From Hyphomicrobiales bacterium (GTDB lineage Bacteria; Pseudomonadota; Alphaproteobacteria; Rhizobiales; Rhizobiaceae), in NCBI GenBank assembly GCA_900473745.1, contig UCMW01000003.1:339-64338 (forward strand): a DNA stretch of 64,000 nt. Reading direction: 5' to 3'. The translations under genes were made by a program, and so were the position numbers. Numbering within the stretch: position 1 is the stretch's first letter; every line of letters begins with the position of its first letter. Below the pieces are notes generated by a model. It was not told the origin of the DNA, did not search any database, and saw nothing but the letters and a program-made list of their open reading frames with translations. Below, in pieces: positions 63,399-64,000 of this stretch.

Positions 63399-64000
63399 CT
63401 AGGCAACCTGTTCCGCATCTGGTGTCTCACCGGAGCAGGCAGTCACTTCGATGATGTAGAGCATGCATCCCGAACCATTGGGCTCGACCGCAAGCTCGAG
63501 CGGCCCGTCGAGGCCCACAAGTACGTCACCGAGCCCCACGTCCGATCGCAGGCTATCGATCGCGACAAAGGCTTCATCTCGGAAGACGACGGCGACGGTT
63601 TCGGCGGGGAGCGAAAGCGTCTGCGCATCAGATACGACGATCTTCGTCATGCGATGAAAGAAACACCCTCGACGGCTCATCATGTTGAGGTCCAGCGTCT
63701 CCCCACCCAGACAGTCCGCCTGAACCTCTGCATTGCCGGAAAAGGCGAAGGGAGGCGAGTCCACGAGAAGTGGCGGCTCCCGCCTCCCGTCGACCGTCAG
63801 CTGCATGCCGTCGCCCTTGAGAACGGCGATCGTCCTGTCGATCCCGGCAAAGATCGAGAACGGACCGGAGGCCCCGACGGTTGCGAGACTGATCCGCCAG
63901 TCGAACCCGCCGGATCCATCCGAAGCACGCTGGGAGATCACTTCTCGGGTGACCCCTAGCCCGTTTTTCCAGGGCATCTTCAGGTGTTTGTCAAAGCGCT
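63399..64000 (-). CDS. hutD: HutD-family protein (partial at window end)
   Basis: This is a cupin-like HutD/Ves protein associated with histidine utilisation. The visible part reads 'MPWKNGLGVTREVISQ', the family's start motif, and continues with 'WRISLATVGASGPFSIFAGI', 'IAVLKGDGMQLTVDG' and 'DLNMMSRRG'. The frame stays open upstream of ATG 63977 to the window edge ('AFDKHLK'), so the true start lies outside. HutD is thought to limit hut operon expression. At least 199 residues are present. Confidence 0.9.
   Translation of the reverse strand, partial: RFDKHLKMPWKNGLGVTREVISQRASDGSGGFDWRISLATVGASGPFSIFAGIDRTIAVLKGDGMQLTVDGRREPPLLVDSPPFAFSGNAEVQADCLGGETLDLNMMSRRGCFFHRMTKIVVSDAQTLSLPAETVAVVFRDEAFVAIDSLRSDVGLGDVLVGLDGPLELAVEPNGSGCMLYIIEVTACSGETPDAEQVA

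Overview
The window reads as a chromosome or chromid segment of an alphaproteobacterium, most likely from the Rhizobiaceae (Rhizobium/Agrobacterium/Neorhizobium/Shinella group). The evidence is the high GC content, many catabolic ABC transporter operons with LacI, GntR, LysR and ArsR regulators, a NasS/NasT-controlled nitrate assimilation cluster, a cyo oxidase operon followed by SURF1, and a hydrolase that matches the rhizobial biuret hydrolase as I remember it. Family calls were made by reading the translations; no database search was possible. I saw no tRNA, rRNA or CRISPR array.

Layout. 74-3430: an HlyD-type secretion adaptor at the window edge, convergent with a NarL-type response regulator and its histidine kinase. 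3678-4050: a decayed IS3-family transposase. 4056-14432: a tetronate (threonate/erythronate) catabolic locus. One strand carries a sugar-type ABC transporter, LtnD, OtnI and an SMP-30 lactonase; the other carries a LacI regulator, OtnK and OtnC. A perfect 18-bp inverted repeat lies between the two divergent units. 14433-15458: gene remnants. 15459-22822: a type I secretion operon (HlyD adaptor, ABC exporter with a long N-terminal extension, a large repeat protein and a Gly/Gln/Asn-rich low-complexity protein). It is followed by a LuxR-type regulator coupled to a small protein with a HEPN-like motif. 25198-28400: a LacI gene, scars of a solute-binding protein and an amidase, a frameshifted PEP-mutase-family gene and an isochorismatase-family hydrolase.

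28468-35253: an arabinoside operon (ArsR-type regulator, GH51 arabinofuranosidase, ABC ATPase, two permeases and a binding protein). 35369-47308: nitrate assimilation in the order nasT, nasS, nrtA, nrtB, nrtC, nirB, nirD, nasA and a siroheme synthase. The nrtA leader carries a consensus sigma-54 promoter, an ANTAR-type hexaloop hairpin and an intrinsic terminator, so both general nitrogen control and nitrate-specific antitermination can be read from the DNA. 47504-54018: an MFS transporter, cyoABCD and SURF1. 54058-62539: a LysR regulator divergent from a BMP-type ABC transporter operon that encodes a formamidase, a biuret-hydrolase-like enzyme, a second cysteine hydrolase and a cupin; this looks like scavenging of an amide- or urea-type nitrogen compound. 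62570-64000: HutC and HutD, the edge of a histidine utilisation cluster.

The least explained parts are the type I secretion operon with its two non-RTX repeat proteins and neighbouring regulatory pair, and the substrate of the BMP/formamidase/biuret-hydrolase operon.
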